Notes under the pieces: model-generated
Databases searched by the model: none
What the model saw: only the letters and a program-made list of their open reading frames with translations
What the model was told of the DNA's origin: nothing
Shown here: piece after piece, positions 33,851 to 44,854 of the stretch
Numbering within the stretch: the first letter of the stretch is position 1
Layout of the letters: every line of letters begins with the position of its first letter
Program-made: the position numbers and the translations under genes
From: Pyropia yezoensis
Lineage: Eukaryota > Rhodophyta > Bangiophyceae > Bangiales > Bangiaceae
Reading direction: 5' to 3'
DNA length: 64,000 nt
Assembly: GCA_009829735.1 (NCBI GenBank)
Contig: CM020618.1
Location: forward strand, 36,308,894-36,372,893

Positions 33851-35044
33851 AACTGTGTTGCTCAATGTAAATACCTTGAGGTATGAATTCTGACAACCCC
33901 TGAGCACGCTGGCGCGCCTGCGTCGGCATCATGCGTCTCAAATCCTAGGCTGGAGTCGGAGTTTTATCCAGCCATTTCTTATGAGAAGCTACCCATATTA
34001 TCGCATAGGTCGCCAAAAGCAAAGGGCCTGAACTCGAGGTCTCACGAGAGCTCTCACGAGGACTCCTGTCACAGCATGCGCTCACGATTTATTCACTGGC
34101 GGAGTTGTAATGCACCAGCGCGTCATTCCAAGCAGTAGCGCAGGCCAGCCGCCCGCTGCCCACGCGGGTGCGGGGTGCGGGTGGCCGCTGCCCAGCGGCG
34201 CCGGCGCGGCCGGTCGAGGGCGAGGGCTGCCTCCGCCCGCTAGCGACGGCGCCACTGGCGGCGGCGGCACGGCTGGCCGCGCGGGGGCGGCCGATCCCCG
34301 GCTGTTGCGGCGCGGCTGGCTGCGGCGCGAGGGGCGGCGGCGTGGCTGGCTGGGCGCGGCGGCTGGGGGTGGCGGCCGCTGCACAGCCGGGACGGCGCGC
34401 CTGGCGACGGTGGGGCTACCGCCCGGCTGTGGCGGCGCGGCTGCGTGCGGGAAGGGGCCGGCCGCCACACGCCAGCGACGCAGCGGCTGGCTGCGGGGCG
34501 AGGGATGGCGGGTGGCCAGCCGCGACGGTGTGCGCTGATGGCGGTGCGGCTAGCAGCGCGGCTGCTGCGACCACGGCCCGGCAGGCTATGGACGGGGGGG
34601 ACGACTTGGCGCTCGCTGCCGGATGACGCAGCCCTCGCCCCGTCGCTCACGACGCCCGCCGCGCAACTCGCCGCACTCTGCACGGCCGCCACCACCGTAG
34701 AGGGGCCGGCCGCAGGAGGGGCGCAGCAGCTCGGCCGGGTGGCGGCGGCCACCACGGGCGGCCACCGCCACCGCGGCGTCGCCGCCCCGCGGCGGCACAG
34801 CGCCCCCGCCGTCTTTCCACCCGCCTCGGCCGGCTCGCCGCCCGCCACAGCCTTCGCTGTCGCCGAAGCTGTACCGCCAACAGCAGCCGCCCTGGCGGCA
34901 GCGGGGGAGGTGGCAGCGACGTCGCGGGCGGCTGTGGGGGGGCAGGCGAAAGGGGATCGCCCCCGCTGACACGCCAACCCCCCCCGCCGCCAGCACCACC
35001 ACCACTCCCTCACACACTACTTGCCGCCGCCGCCTTGTCCACCG
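33851..35044. other. Intergenic, including a degenerate GC-rich repeat
   Basis: 33851-34100 is A+T-richer and empty. From about 34140 to 34600 irregular copies of a GGCTGGCTGCGGCGCG-like unit recur on the plus strand, giving long but meaningless frames on both strands. No domain is seen. Confidence 0.45.
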
Positions 35045-35512
35045 TGGCAAAAACCACTCGCGCACGCAGCACCCAATTTGGGGCGGTGCACAAGGGCTGC
35101 CTCCCGTGTCGGGGGAACCGGAAGAAGTGCGAGTCGCTCACACGCTATCCCTGTTGTGGGGCAATCCCCCTACCAGTAAACAAGATGATGGTGTGTGGGC
35201 CAACAGTTTCTTGGTCGGGACGAGGAAGCGAGGCCAAGCGCCCCGCTGTCCCTCCCCTTATCCCTCCAGGGTCCTCTCAGAATCTCGCAACTCAGAATCT
35301 TCCGCCCCAGCACCTGCCCACCAAGCCACACGAAACTTCAAGACGATAAAATGCAGAAAACCCTCAAATCCATGTTGGATTTACTATCAAACAAAGTATC
35401 CCTGACTTAGAGAAATTCGGGATCAAATGCAAAGGGAGAAACGGGTCAGACCAGTTGTCTCCCGCCCCAGTATGGCGCGCCCTGCCCCCTGCGTGGGGCC
35501 AGTTCTGCCACA
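35045..35512 (-). repeat. Solo LTR of the element A family
   Basis: It matches the 3' LTR of element A along its length in inverse orientation, from TGGCAAAA at its left to CTGCCACA at its right. The flanks are CACCG (35040-35044) and CACTG (35513-35517), a 5-bp duplication with one mismatch. No internal element sequence adjoins it, so it is the product of LTR-LTR recombination. Confidence 0.82.
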
Positions 35513-36827
35513 CACTGCGAGCGGCGCATTTCCCGTCACCACCGCGACCGCGCCGCCACCCGCCGACGCCGCCGCCAAGCCACACCGCCGCCGCTAATCG
35601 CCAATCCAGTGGCCTTGGTGGCAGCGGCGTCGGTGGCAGAGACCGTCCCAGCAACGTCGCAGGACTCTGCCGCCGCCGCCACAGCCAATGCGGCTGCGGC
35701 GGCGGCGGCGCCAACAGGTGTGGCGCCGACAACGCGGCGGCACCAACAGGTGTGGTGCAGACAACGCGGTGGCGAGAAGAAGGCGCGAGCATGCGAGGGC
35801 GAGATCGAGACTTGACGCCCGAAGGGAGCCAGTGGCGAAACAAGTCCTCGTAGCAGCCGCTATCAGGACTTGGATGGTGCCTGATCTCGGGACTGGAGGC
35901 GCACCATCTCTCCTCGCTTTTTATTGGCTCCTCAAATACGCACGTGAGACAGAACCACGAGGTTTGTCTGGTCCCAAGGCGCTGTGTTCCGACCGAGTTC
36001 TCAGTGTCCAATTTATTGGCGCGGGCGAGCGAAAACGATCGCTATTGACGCTGTGCGTGAATGGCGCTTTGTGTGAGCGGATTAGTCGGTTGCGGGTTTT
36101 GGAGACGATAGCCCGAGACTCGCGACCAATTGGTGGCGTTCCTGCGCCGCGCGCTCCACACCCCCTGTCGCCGCACGTGCAACACCCCATCATGGGGCCA
36201 AAGTGACTGAATGATCCATGGCCCTTTTGTGCATACATGGAGAGCGGTGCGATGGTCTGCCGCTGAAACACTGCCGTATCTGTGTATGCCGCCCCGTTGC
36301 ATTGCTGTCTGAGAGGGGAATGCCCGACGGGCGGGGATGGGCGGGGCGGGGATGGGCGGAGCGTGGACGGGCGGGTCGCGGCGAGTTGGGCAATGCAACG
36401 CAGCGGCACCCGCGGCGGGGGGCCCACCGCGGCTGCCCGCAGCGACCGGGGGTGGGGACGTTCGCACGAGGGGAAAGGGAAAGGATGGAAAGGGGGGGGT
36501 GGCGACGCGCGGAGAGGTGAGGTAGGGACCGAGGCGGCGGTTGCGGCAGGACGGGGGAAGAAGACCCCTCTGTCTTGAGGGGGGTGGAGCGCAGCCACCT
36601 CCCCCTCAAAGAACAAAAAATACACACCAAGACTCGGCCCCAGAAGTCACATGGCTGGGACGCGCGATTTACACACAGGCACGTACACATTTACAGCTTC
36701 ACTTCGACGCCTCGGCGAGCAAGGGGGAGCGAGGTGGGCGCAGGGGTGAGGACAGATTCCCTGCCGTCATCACCAACTGCCGCTGCCCCCACACCCTCCA
36801 GTCCCCTCCCGTCCGCGCACGCGCGCA
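35513..36827. other. Intergenic with short tandem repeat
   Basis: Two copies of a roughly 32-bp unit (CCAACAGGTGTGG...GACAACGCGG) lie at about 35708-35775, downstream of a GCC-rich tract. Frames on either strand are short or low complexity. No gene recognised. Confidence 0.45.
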
Positions 36828-37697
36828 TCAGCCCTCTGCCTTGAGGTCCCTGCAGTAAGGCCCGGGGACGTCCCCCAGCAGGCTGGTCTTACCCTGCGGC
36901 CCCGCACACCCCGGCCGCTCCGTCTGCGGGCCCACCCGGATGTCCTTGCCCGCCCGCAGCGCCCGGATAACCTCCCGCATGCTGTCAGGCGTCAGGTCCT
37001 CTACGTACGGGTCCGCGGTGGTGCTGCTGATCTGCGCCATTGGCGCGTTGACGCACGCGCCGAGGCACTCGACTTCGGTGACGTGGAAGAGGCCGTCCTC
37101 GCTGGTGGCGCCCAGTGCGCACCCCGCCTCGTCGGTGGCCGCCGCAACAATATCCCGCGCCCCTCGCAGCATGCACGGCGTCGTGCCACACACCTGGATG
37201 TGGTACTTGCCAATCGGTTCGCGGACAAACATGGTGTAAAAAGTGGCGACCTCGTACACCTTGACGGGCGCCATGCCCAGCACTTTGGCCACCTTGTTCA
37301 TGGCCGACAGGGGAAGCCAACCGCCCGCCTGCCGCTGCGCCAGGTCCAGCAGTGGGATCACCCCAGACGCCCGGTAGTTGGACGGGTAGCGGGCGAGGAT
37401 GGTGTCGATTTTGGCGTAGTTCTCGTCCGAAAAGTCAAAGGGCGTCTCGGCCGTGTTGGTGGGAGATGGCCGGTGGACAACAACGCCCGCGAGGCCGCGA
37501 CGGCCGCCAGCCGCTGCGGCAAAGGCAGTAGCGGTGGCAGGCTGGGGAAGGGCGGAGGGGGGGTGGGACCCGGCGGCACCGGGGAACGCAGCCGCCGACG
37601 CCACAGACGCACCAGCCGGCGCCAGTGCCGCCAAGTTCCGCTGGGTAGAAGACAACAGGCCGACCGCTCGGGCGGCCACGGTGCGGGCGACCGCCAT
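36828..37697 (-). CDS. NDUFV2: Complex I 24-kDa subunit (NDUFV2 / NuoE type)
   Basis: The start is the ATG at 37697 (MAVARTVAARAVGLLSS); the longer frame upstream lacks coding character. The 289-residue product opens with an Arg/Ala/Ser-rich mitochondrial transit peptide. It then has the thioredoxin-like fold of the 24-kDa subunit (from about residue 85, ...ENYAKIDTILARYP). The four ligands of the [2Fe-2S] N1a cluster are present as C170-X4-C175 (CGTTPCMLRGA) and C211-X3-C215 (ECLGACVNAP). The subunit sits in the NADH-oxidising head of complex I in the mitochondrial matrix, next to the 51-kDa flavoprotein. The gene has no intron and its length is normal. It ends PYCRDLKAEG. Confidence 0.96.
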   Translation of the reverse strand: MAVARTVAARAVGLLSSTQRNLAALAPAGASVASAAAFPGAAGSHPPSALPQPATATAFAAAAGGRRGLAGVVVHRPSPTNTAETPFDFSDENYAKIDTILARYPSNYRASGVIPLLDLAQRQAGGWLPLSAMNKVAKVLGMAPVKVYEVATFYTMFVREPIGKYHIQVCGTTPCMLRGARDIVAAATDEAGCALGATSEDGLFHVTEVECLGACVNAPMAQISSTTADPYVEDLTPDSMREVIRALRAGKDIRVGPQTERPGCAGPQGKTSLLGDVPGPYCRDLKAEG

Positions 37698-40636
37698 CGT
37701 CCGCTTTAGGTGGAGAAGGGAAACGGCACAAGGGGGGGTAGGGCGCGGGGAGAAGGCGGTGTGACCAGATGCGGCGGCACCAATCGCAGAGGGAAGCACA
37801 CCGCTCAGAATGCCTGAGAAGAGAACAGTAGCGGGACGGGGCGCGTGAGTGAGGGGCGGGAGAACGCCGATCACGGCCGTCGCGCTCGACGGCCAGGGGC
37901 AGGGACGATGGAGCAGCAACGACGCGGACGCAGGACCTCACTTCGCGTGGATGCTCCGACTCGGGGTACGCCACGTGGTCCTACTGATACTTCCCAAAAA
38001 AAAACTCTTGAGATAATTTTATGTACTTATGGCAGTTTTTGACTGTGATTACTCCCGCACCTTGACAAAGTGGAAATTGTACTGAACCATCGGGAATCGG
38101 GGCCCTGCCGGAGAATTTTTGATGCTCAACATATATCTGTCATCCAACTTGTTCCAGATCGCGGTAGTGATGGGTCGTTGTGTGGAGGGACAGGCTCGGG
38201 TATTTATCAGGCTCTCACCTGGCTCTTTTTTGAAAAGCACAACCGCATGCACCAAATATTGCAGTACCCCGAATTTTGTCTCATGGCGACAATAACAACA
38301 ACAGACCCACAACAGGCCAATGGCATGCCTCAGATGGAGCACCACTGGCCAATGAGTGCTCCGCGTAAGTAAGGAAACAGTGCGATCTGAGACTTTCTCG
38401 AGATTTCTGCCCACATCGCAGAGAGGGAACAGGCATCCCATGAACCAGCTGCGACCTCTCCCAGTGCTCTTGAGTGGATCGGGCCGAGATGGAGGGAAAT
38501 CCACCGAGATCGTGAGAGAAAACAACAGCTATCTGACCAACCAGCGTTCGGTACCAGATCATCCGCGACTGCAGCCAATCATCGCCTGAACAAAAGGAGA
38601 GCCCCACAGCGCGCTATTACTCGGCTGCGAGCTCCCAACACGCGGTTGGCTCATGGCCTTGTTGTCACGCTGTTGCTCTTATCTCCATGAGACAAAATTC
38701 GGGGATCTGCAATACGTACATACATAGCTACCGTCCCATATACAGTATCTCTCGGCGGTGGCGGCGGCTTGCAGCCCGCCCGCGCGCCGCACGTGGAGGC
38801 GGCGGTGGTGAAGACGCGGCTGCAGCGGCGGGCGCGACGCCATTTTCCCAGCAAATCCCCGTGACCGCATCCCCCCCCCTCGCAAAACACCACCTTCCCC
38901 GACGCGCCCATCCCGTCGAACTACTGCGCGCGACGGCGGCGACGGCTGCCATCAGCTGAGTGCTGCTGCGGAAGGTGCCAGCGCTGTGCTGGCCACTCGC
39001 GTGCCGTCGTGAACGGGCGGTTGGGCGGCGGACAGTCCCCGACGACGCGGCGGACAGCCGCCGACGCGGCGGACATTCGCCGACGAGTCGACGGCCGGCG
39101 GCAGAGGTGCCGGCGGCGGACCGAGAGCGAAGGACGCCTGATGGGCACGCCAGCCCCGTCGGTGCTGTTGCTAGTGCTGTGGGATCCATCGCGGGCGGCG
39201 GCGGGGGTGGCGGCGCCGGCCGCACGGCGGTGGCGGTGGCGTGACGAGCGGCGATGGAAGGAGGGGCCGCGGTGGCTAAAGAGGCACTACGACGGCATAG
39301 GGGGCGAACGCGTCTTTGGATGCTGCGGTGACTGCCTGACGTGTGGTGCCAAGCCCGCCGCTGTCGCCTCTCCCACCGGCGGCCGGGCACCCCACGCGCC
39401 GGCAAGGTATATGAAGGGCGGGGAATCTCTCCCAGTTGAGCGAGAGAAAGTGCGCGTTAGCAGCCAGGCAGACACGGGAGTACCAGGGCGCCGGCGCCTG
39501 CGCGCCCGTTTGTCAAGGTGCGCTCCAGTGGGTGTGGTGGTGGGCGCACGCAGCGACGCACGGAGGTGTGGGGGGCTTGTCCCAAACCGACAATGGGAGG
39601 GGGGGGGGGGGAAGCTCGTGGCGCCAGGAGCTTGCCATCGCCGCACTGTCCGACAACGCCCGCCCTGGTCTCCGCCTCCGCCGCTGAGGCGGTGGGGCGC
39701 CCTCGGTCATGGTCACCCTGCCTGGCTTTGCAGGGGCGGGTGGGGATCCCTCTCTCTCTCTCGTTGTCCCCGGCATTCACGCGTCTTCCCCCCCCCTCCC
39801 CCGACGACGACTTACCCCAGACGGAGAGGCGGCCCAACAGGCCTTGCTGCTGCGCAACGTTGGGTTGCCTGTCCTTGGGGGCGCTACTCTCTACAGTACC
39901 AAAGCACGCCCACCTGTTCGTCACTCACCGACGCGACCGTGGACGCGACCGCGGACGTGGACGCTCTGTTTTGCGCCTGGTCGGCACGGGCCCGTCAAGC
40001 GCGGGCCTGCGGGGTAGGGATCACGGGGCGGGGTGTGTGCCGGTGTAGCCGATCGCGTTGCTGCTGGGAAGGGGGCGGGGGTGCCCGGTGTAGCGTGCAA
40101 ACGAGAGCCCAATGCCGACTGTCAACGACGCGGTACATTACGAAAGGTGGCGTCACGTCTCTTTTCTTTGCTCCGCGCCGGTCGCGGCGGGCGTGTAAAT
40201 AGTAAGGTCGGAGGGGGGGGGGGACGGGGGGGGGGTCCCTTTCGCAACACTGCAAAGCTCACCGCACCACACAGCTCCCCAAGGCGGTTGCCGTGGGGCT
40301 CTGCAGGACGCCACCCATTGGCCTGGCTCCACCGCATGGCCCACCCCGCCGCCCGATGACGACGCGGGGCAGGAGGTTGGGCGGGAGGGCGGCGGGCGGG
40401 TGGGGTGCGGAGGGCTTGTGCGGGCGCAGCGCCCACACGCTGGCCAGCCACACCACGCAACCCACAGCTGTCAAGGACACTGTCCCGGGCTCTGTGGTGG
40501 AAGGGGTGGAGGGGGGGGGGGGGGGGGGGGGGGGGGTCGAGACCAGCCAATAACGTCTGTGATTTGATGCAAGATCCGTGGCTATGTCGACGCTCTTGAC
40601 CACCGCCGCACCCCTCCCCTCCCACGGTGAGGTTGG
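37698..40636. other. No confident gene; A+T-richer island then GC-rich repeats
   Basis: 38000-38700 is the least GC-rich stretch of the window and has short frames only. 39010-39100 repeats GACGCGGCGGACA-like units. A 397-codon plus frame (39009-40202) has no recognisable domain and erratic composition. A run of about 27 G lies at 40511-40537. Nothing here is supported as a gene. Confidence 0.4.
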
Positions 40637-41850
40637 CATTTACCGACCGATACGATTTTCGATACCTTTTATCGAACGGTATACCGATTTACCGATACAG
40701 CATCGATATACACATCGGTACCTGAGATGTACGAACAAGTAATGTTTCTCACGTCGTTCCATAGATGCTCCGCGGCCACAGAGGGGCTCTCAACGGAGCG
40801 GCTGCTTCCGTCGGCCACCTGACCGGCGCACCCGCGCGGACTCTGTGTTTGTGAGCGCAGGTGAGGCACGCACCGGGTGGGACCCGAGATGGCGCACCCA
40901 CTCGGTGGGTGCCGGGACGATGGCTGGACATTGACCGAGAATGGAGCCCGACCAGGTGTGGGAGCGGGAGAGGCATTATCCCCAAGGGGTGCTCCAGGAG
41001 AGGGAACTCTACACGAGGGGAGGAGATGGGTTGACCGTTCACAGTGTTTTCCGCTCAACGCGTGCGCCCCGCGGTTACGTCCGCTGGTGTGTCGGTTCTC
41101 AACATTGGGCAACAGGCTCCGCATTGTGGACAGCTTGACAATGGCACGGCTTCTTCGTCACTGTCGCTGGTCGTCAGAGCCTCCTGGTCCTGGGCGTCGG
41201 CTGTCTCGTAGACGAAGCAGTAGGCCACCCGGTACTTGGACGCACTTCCATCGCCCCGCAAGAAGCGGTCGCTTGTGCGCCAAAATACCACCTCCCACGT
41301 TGACAGAGTTGTGGCATGTATGGTGAAGAGAGCGCGGGGGTCGTGGCTGGAAAGTACAGCATGCGTGAAGAGGGGAGAGCACGCAGCCCTGTGCACCAAG
41401 CAGCGACGCGCTTCTGCTCTGTGCGGGAACGCACCGCGGCAGTCGACACAGAGCGCGCTATATCTCCCTGAGAGTACCACCGTTGGCCGTTGGAAAGGGA
41501 TTTCCTGTCAGGCCTACATGACCGCCACGTCCCTCTCTGGACCTGTCACGGCACGTTGGCACGTGACTGTGCAGGGTGTGGTCAGGGGGCCAGCTGAAGT
41601 GGGTTGGTATGCCCGTCTCTTGGTGCCTGGTGAGCTGCGAAACGTCTGTATGGGCCCAGTTGGCCAGTTGGTGCCTGGTGGACCAGCCTTCTGCTCAGAC
41701 AGGACAAGGGGTGAGGGCTCTTCAATTCTTGACTACCAACTTCCTTACGTTACTGTGTGAAACCCCACTAAGGAGGAACATTTCAGCTCACCGTTTACCG
41801 TTTGGGATACCGATACGCACCGAATTCTATTGCCGACCGAATTTACTGAC
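40637..41850. other. Possible decayed DNA transposon
   Basis: Both ends of this A+T-richer block carry clusters of ACCGAT and CCGACCGA (40643-40700 and 41788-41850). A minus frame between them (41055-41480) has several Cys and His residues but no assignable domain. No clean terminal inverted repeat or target duplication was found. Confidence 0.2.
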
Positions 41851-41989
41851 TAGCCAACCTGCCCCTACGGCCGCTCGGCCGACCAACCCCATGGCCTCTG
41901 ACGGGGGTTGCGTGCATAAAAACAGGCCCACGGGGCCGGCACCGCACATGTGCCGTAGGTATATACCTGCGGGCTCCTCTGCTGGCGAT

Positions 41990-43356
41990 TGCGCGGTGTG
42001 CCCCCCCCCCCCCCGCGGTGGTGGTGGGTGGGGGGACTCTGGGCCACCGTGCTTTGGGTGGCGGTCGCGACGGCGACGGGGGCTTGGCGGCCGACGACAA
42101 GGATGGCAGCGGCGGGGGGGGCGAAACGCCAGTCGACCTGGCCAGGTGGCACGCGGCCGAGCGCCGGCCCGGCTGTCGCTGGCGCGTGTGCCCCCCCCCC
42201 CCCCTCGCAGCGCTGCTCTGCTCTGCGTGTCCCGTGTTTTTTTTTTTTTTTTGGTTGTTCTCTTGCTGCGGCCGCCGCCCCCCCCCCCCCCCCCCCCCCC
42301 CACCGCCCGCTCCCGTCTGGGGACACAGGCCGCGGCCCGTTCACCTGCCGCTGCTTCCTCGGCTCCCCCCCCTCCCATCCCCCCCCCCCACCCCCCCCCC
42401 CCCCCGTCCGCCCTCTCCCTCCCTCTCTGCCACACCTAACAAAATTCGATGGCCCCCGCCGGCCGCCGCCGCCGCCTCCCCGCCTCCCCACCCCCCCCCC
42501 CCCCTCCAGTGCGCACACAACCTCTGCTGCTGCACGCGACCTGCAGCGTCAACGCCCCCAGAGCTGGCACCAGTCCCTGCCACACTGGAGAAAAACCCTC
42601 GGCGGCGCACCCCACGCCGCCACCACCCCCCCCCCCCCCCCTACCTCTCCACCCCCCCCCCCCCCCCCCCCAGCCGCCGCCGTGACCACTCCCGAGAGGG
42701 TGGATCTCGGTCTCGTCGCGCGCAGGCGGTCCTCCCCCCCCCCCCTCGTCACCCTCCCCCCCCCCCCCCCCCCCCGCCGGCGCGTCTGTCCCCCTCTCAG
42801 AAGACTCCTCTGGCGGCCTGGCCAGCCGGCCGGCGCAGACGTAGAGCACCTCAGAGGGGGGGGTTGGGGGGGTGTGGCCATTTTACTGTACCTGCACGCC
42901 ACAGAGGTGTGGCCACCAAGCCGATCGGTGGCGCCGTCGGCGGCAACCCCCCCCCCCGCCGCCGCCTCCCCCAACACCCCCCCCCCCCCCCCCCCCCCGC
43001 GCGTGCGGTCGCGGGGGGCGCCCTCGAGCTGACGAGCCGCGGCGGACGGGCGACGGCAGTGGGTGGCGGACGCCGCCGCTCCCGCCGCCGCTCCCGCTGC
43101 CGCTCCCGCTGCCCCTCCCGCTGCCGCTCCCGCTGCCGCTCCCGCTGCCGCTCCCGCTGCCGCTCCCGCTGCCGCTGCCGCTGCCGCTGCCGCTGCAGCC
43201 GCGCCCGCCTCCACCACCGCCACCGCCACCGCCACTGCTGCTGCCGCCGCCGCCACTGCTGCTGCCGCCGCCGCCAATGCTGCTGCTGCTGCTGCAGCAG
43301 CAGCAGCAGCTGCTGCTGCCGCTACCGCCGCCCACCGGCGGGCAGGGGGGGGGGGG

Positions 43357-43397
<41 letters not shown>

Positions 43398-43608
43398 CTG
43401 TCGGTCGGTCGGTCGGTCAGTCCCCCGCCGCCACGCCACGCGACGGGGGCGCCCCTTCCCCGGGTGGCGGTGCGCCCCGGCAGGGCGTGCCTGTGATGGT
43501 GGAGAGAGAGTGTGGAAGGGGCGGGCAAAGGGGGGGGGGGGGGGGGGGGGGGGGGGGGTGGTCTGGTCATGGGCGCTGGCTCGCCGCCGGCTGGACGACG
43601 GCCACCCG

Positions 43609-43639
<31 letters not shown>

Positions 43640-44700
43640 ACCGCGCCGCCGTCGGCCCGCCCGCTGGCACCGCACCGCTGCCCCGGGTGCCCCAGCCTGC
43701 CCGCCCGCCCGCCCGACACGCCACCGCCACCGCCGCCACCGTCACCGCCACCGCCTCCACCGCCGCCACCGCCGCCACCGCCGCCGCCCCCCTGCGGCCG
43801 CGGTTGGCCGCTGCCTCCTCTGCCGGCGGCCGCAGCCGGCGGCGGGTGCCCTTGACGGCACGACCGCTGGCGGGACAGTGCTTGGCAGCGCCAGCGCGGG
43901 GGGTGCAAGGGGGCGCGGGGGGGGGGGGGGGGGGGTTGGGGAGCAGGGGAGCGCCGCCGCACGCCACCGCCGCCGCCTCGTGGACGGCCTCGCCGCCGCA
44001 CGCGGCCACGCGCCTGGGGGGGCGCGCCCCCTTCTTTTTTTTTTTCGGCAACCCTGCCAAACCTTTGCCCGCTGGCGCCCCCCGCCGGCGGCGCGGGGAG
44101 GACCCCGCCGCGGTGCGCCGCGCGGCGGCAGCGCCGCGGCTGCCTGCTGCTGCCGCGGCGGCTGCAGCTGCTGGCTCTGGGGGAGACCCGCCGCCCGGCC
44201 GGGGGTGGGGCGCGGGTCGTGCCGACCAGCCCTGGCCGGCGGGCGGGGGGGGGGGGGGGGTGTCAAGCCACCGCCATTGGCGGGCCGCGGCTCGCTGCCG
44301 GCGTTGCCCCCACTCTGGCCCCCCCCGCCTCCTCCCCCCCTCCCGCCGGCGTGGCTGGGGGCGTGTGGGGCGCCACCGCCCCCCTGGTGTGGGTGGGCCC
44401 GCCAGACGCGGGCCGCGGCGGGGGCGGCGGCGGCGGCGGCGGTGAGGGACGGCGGCGCCCCCCCTCCTTCCCTTGAGGCGCCGCGTCCGTCCCACTAGCT
44501 CCGTTCCACCCTTCCCCCCCCCCCCACTCTAGGGCCCGAGCGACCGTCGTGGGCGGACAGACAAGGCGTGGGCGTCTGCGGGCGGCTGTGGGGGGGGCAA
44601 GCAAGGAGGACACGCCCACCAGCCCACACGGGGGGGGGGGGGGGGGGGTGGAGGGAGGAAAGCCACGCCGGTACACAGGGGCAGGGGTCGGGGGGACGTG
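41990..44700. repeat. Homopolymer and simple-repeat desert
   Basis: Long C-runs fill 41999-42800 and long G-runs follow from about 43345, including 40 G at 43358-43397 and about 29 G at 43530-43558. Between them lies a 12-bp CCGCTGCCGCTC minisatellite (about 43080-43200). The very long frames on both strands come from this composition and are not taken as genes. Confidence 0.75.
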
Positions 44701-44854
44701 CGCGCGCCACCCCCCCCGCCAGACGGGGCACGTGGTGTAGGCGGGTGGCCGCATGCAGCTGCACGGCGGGCGGCGGCGGCGGCGGCGGCGGCGGCGCGGC
44801 GGCCGGGCGGGGGCGTCGGCGTCGCCAGACCCCGACGGGGACTGTGGGTGTGGC

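Noticed and set aside
42018..44495. Very long frames on both strands (for example 42549-44495 minus, 42018-43496 plus, 43063-44445 plus)
   Set aside because: They are made of homopolymers and GCC-type repeats, which lack stop codons in most frames; no domain or conserved island is present.
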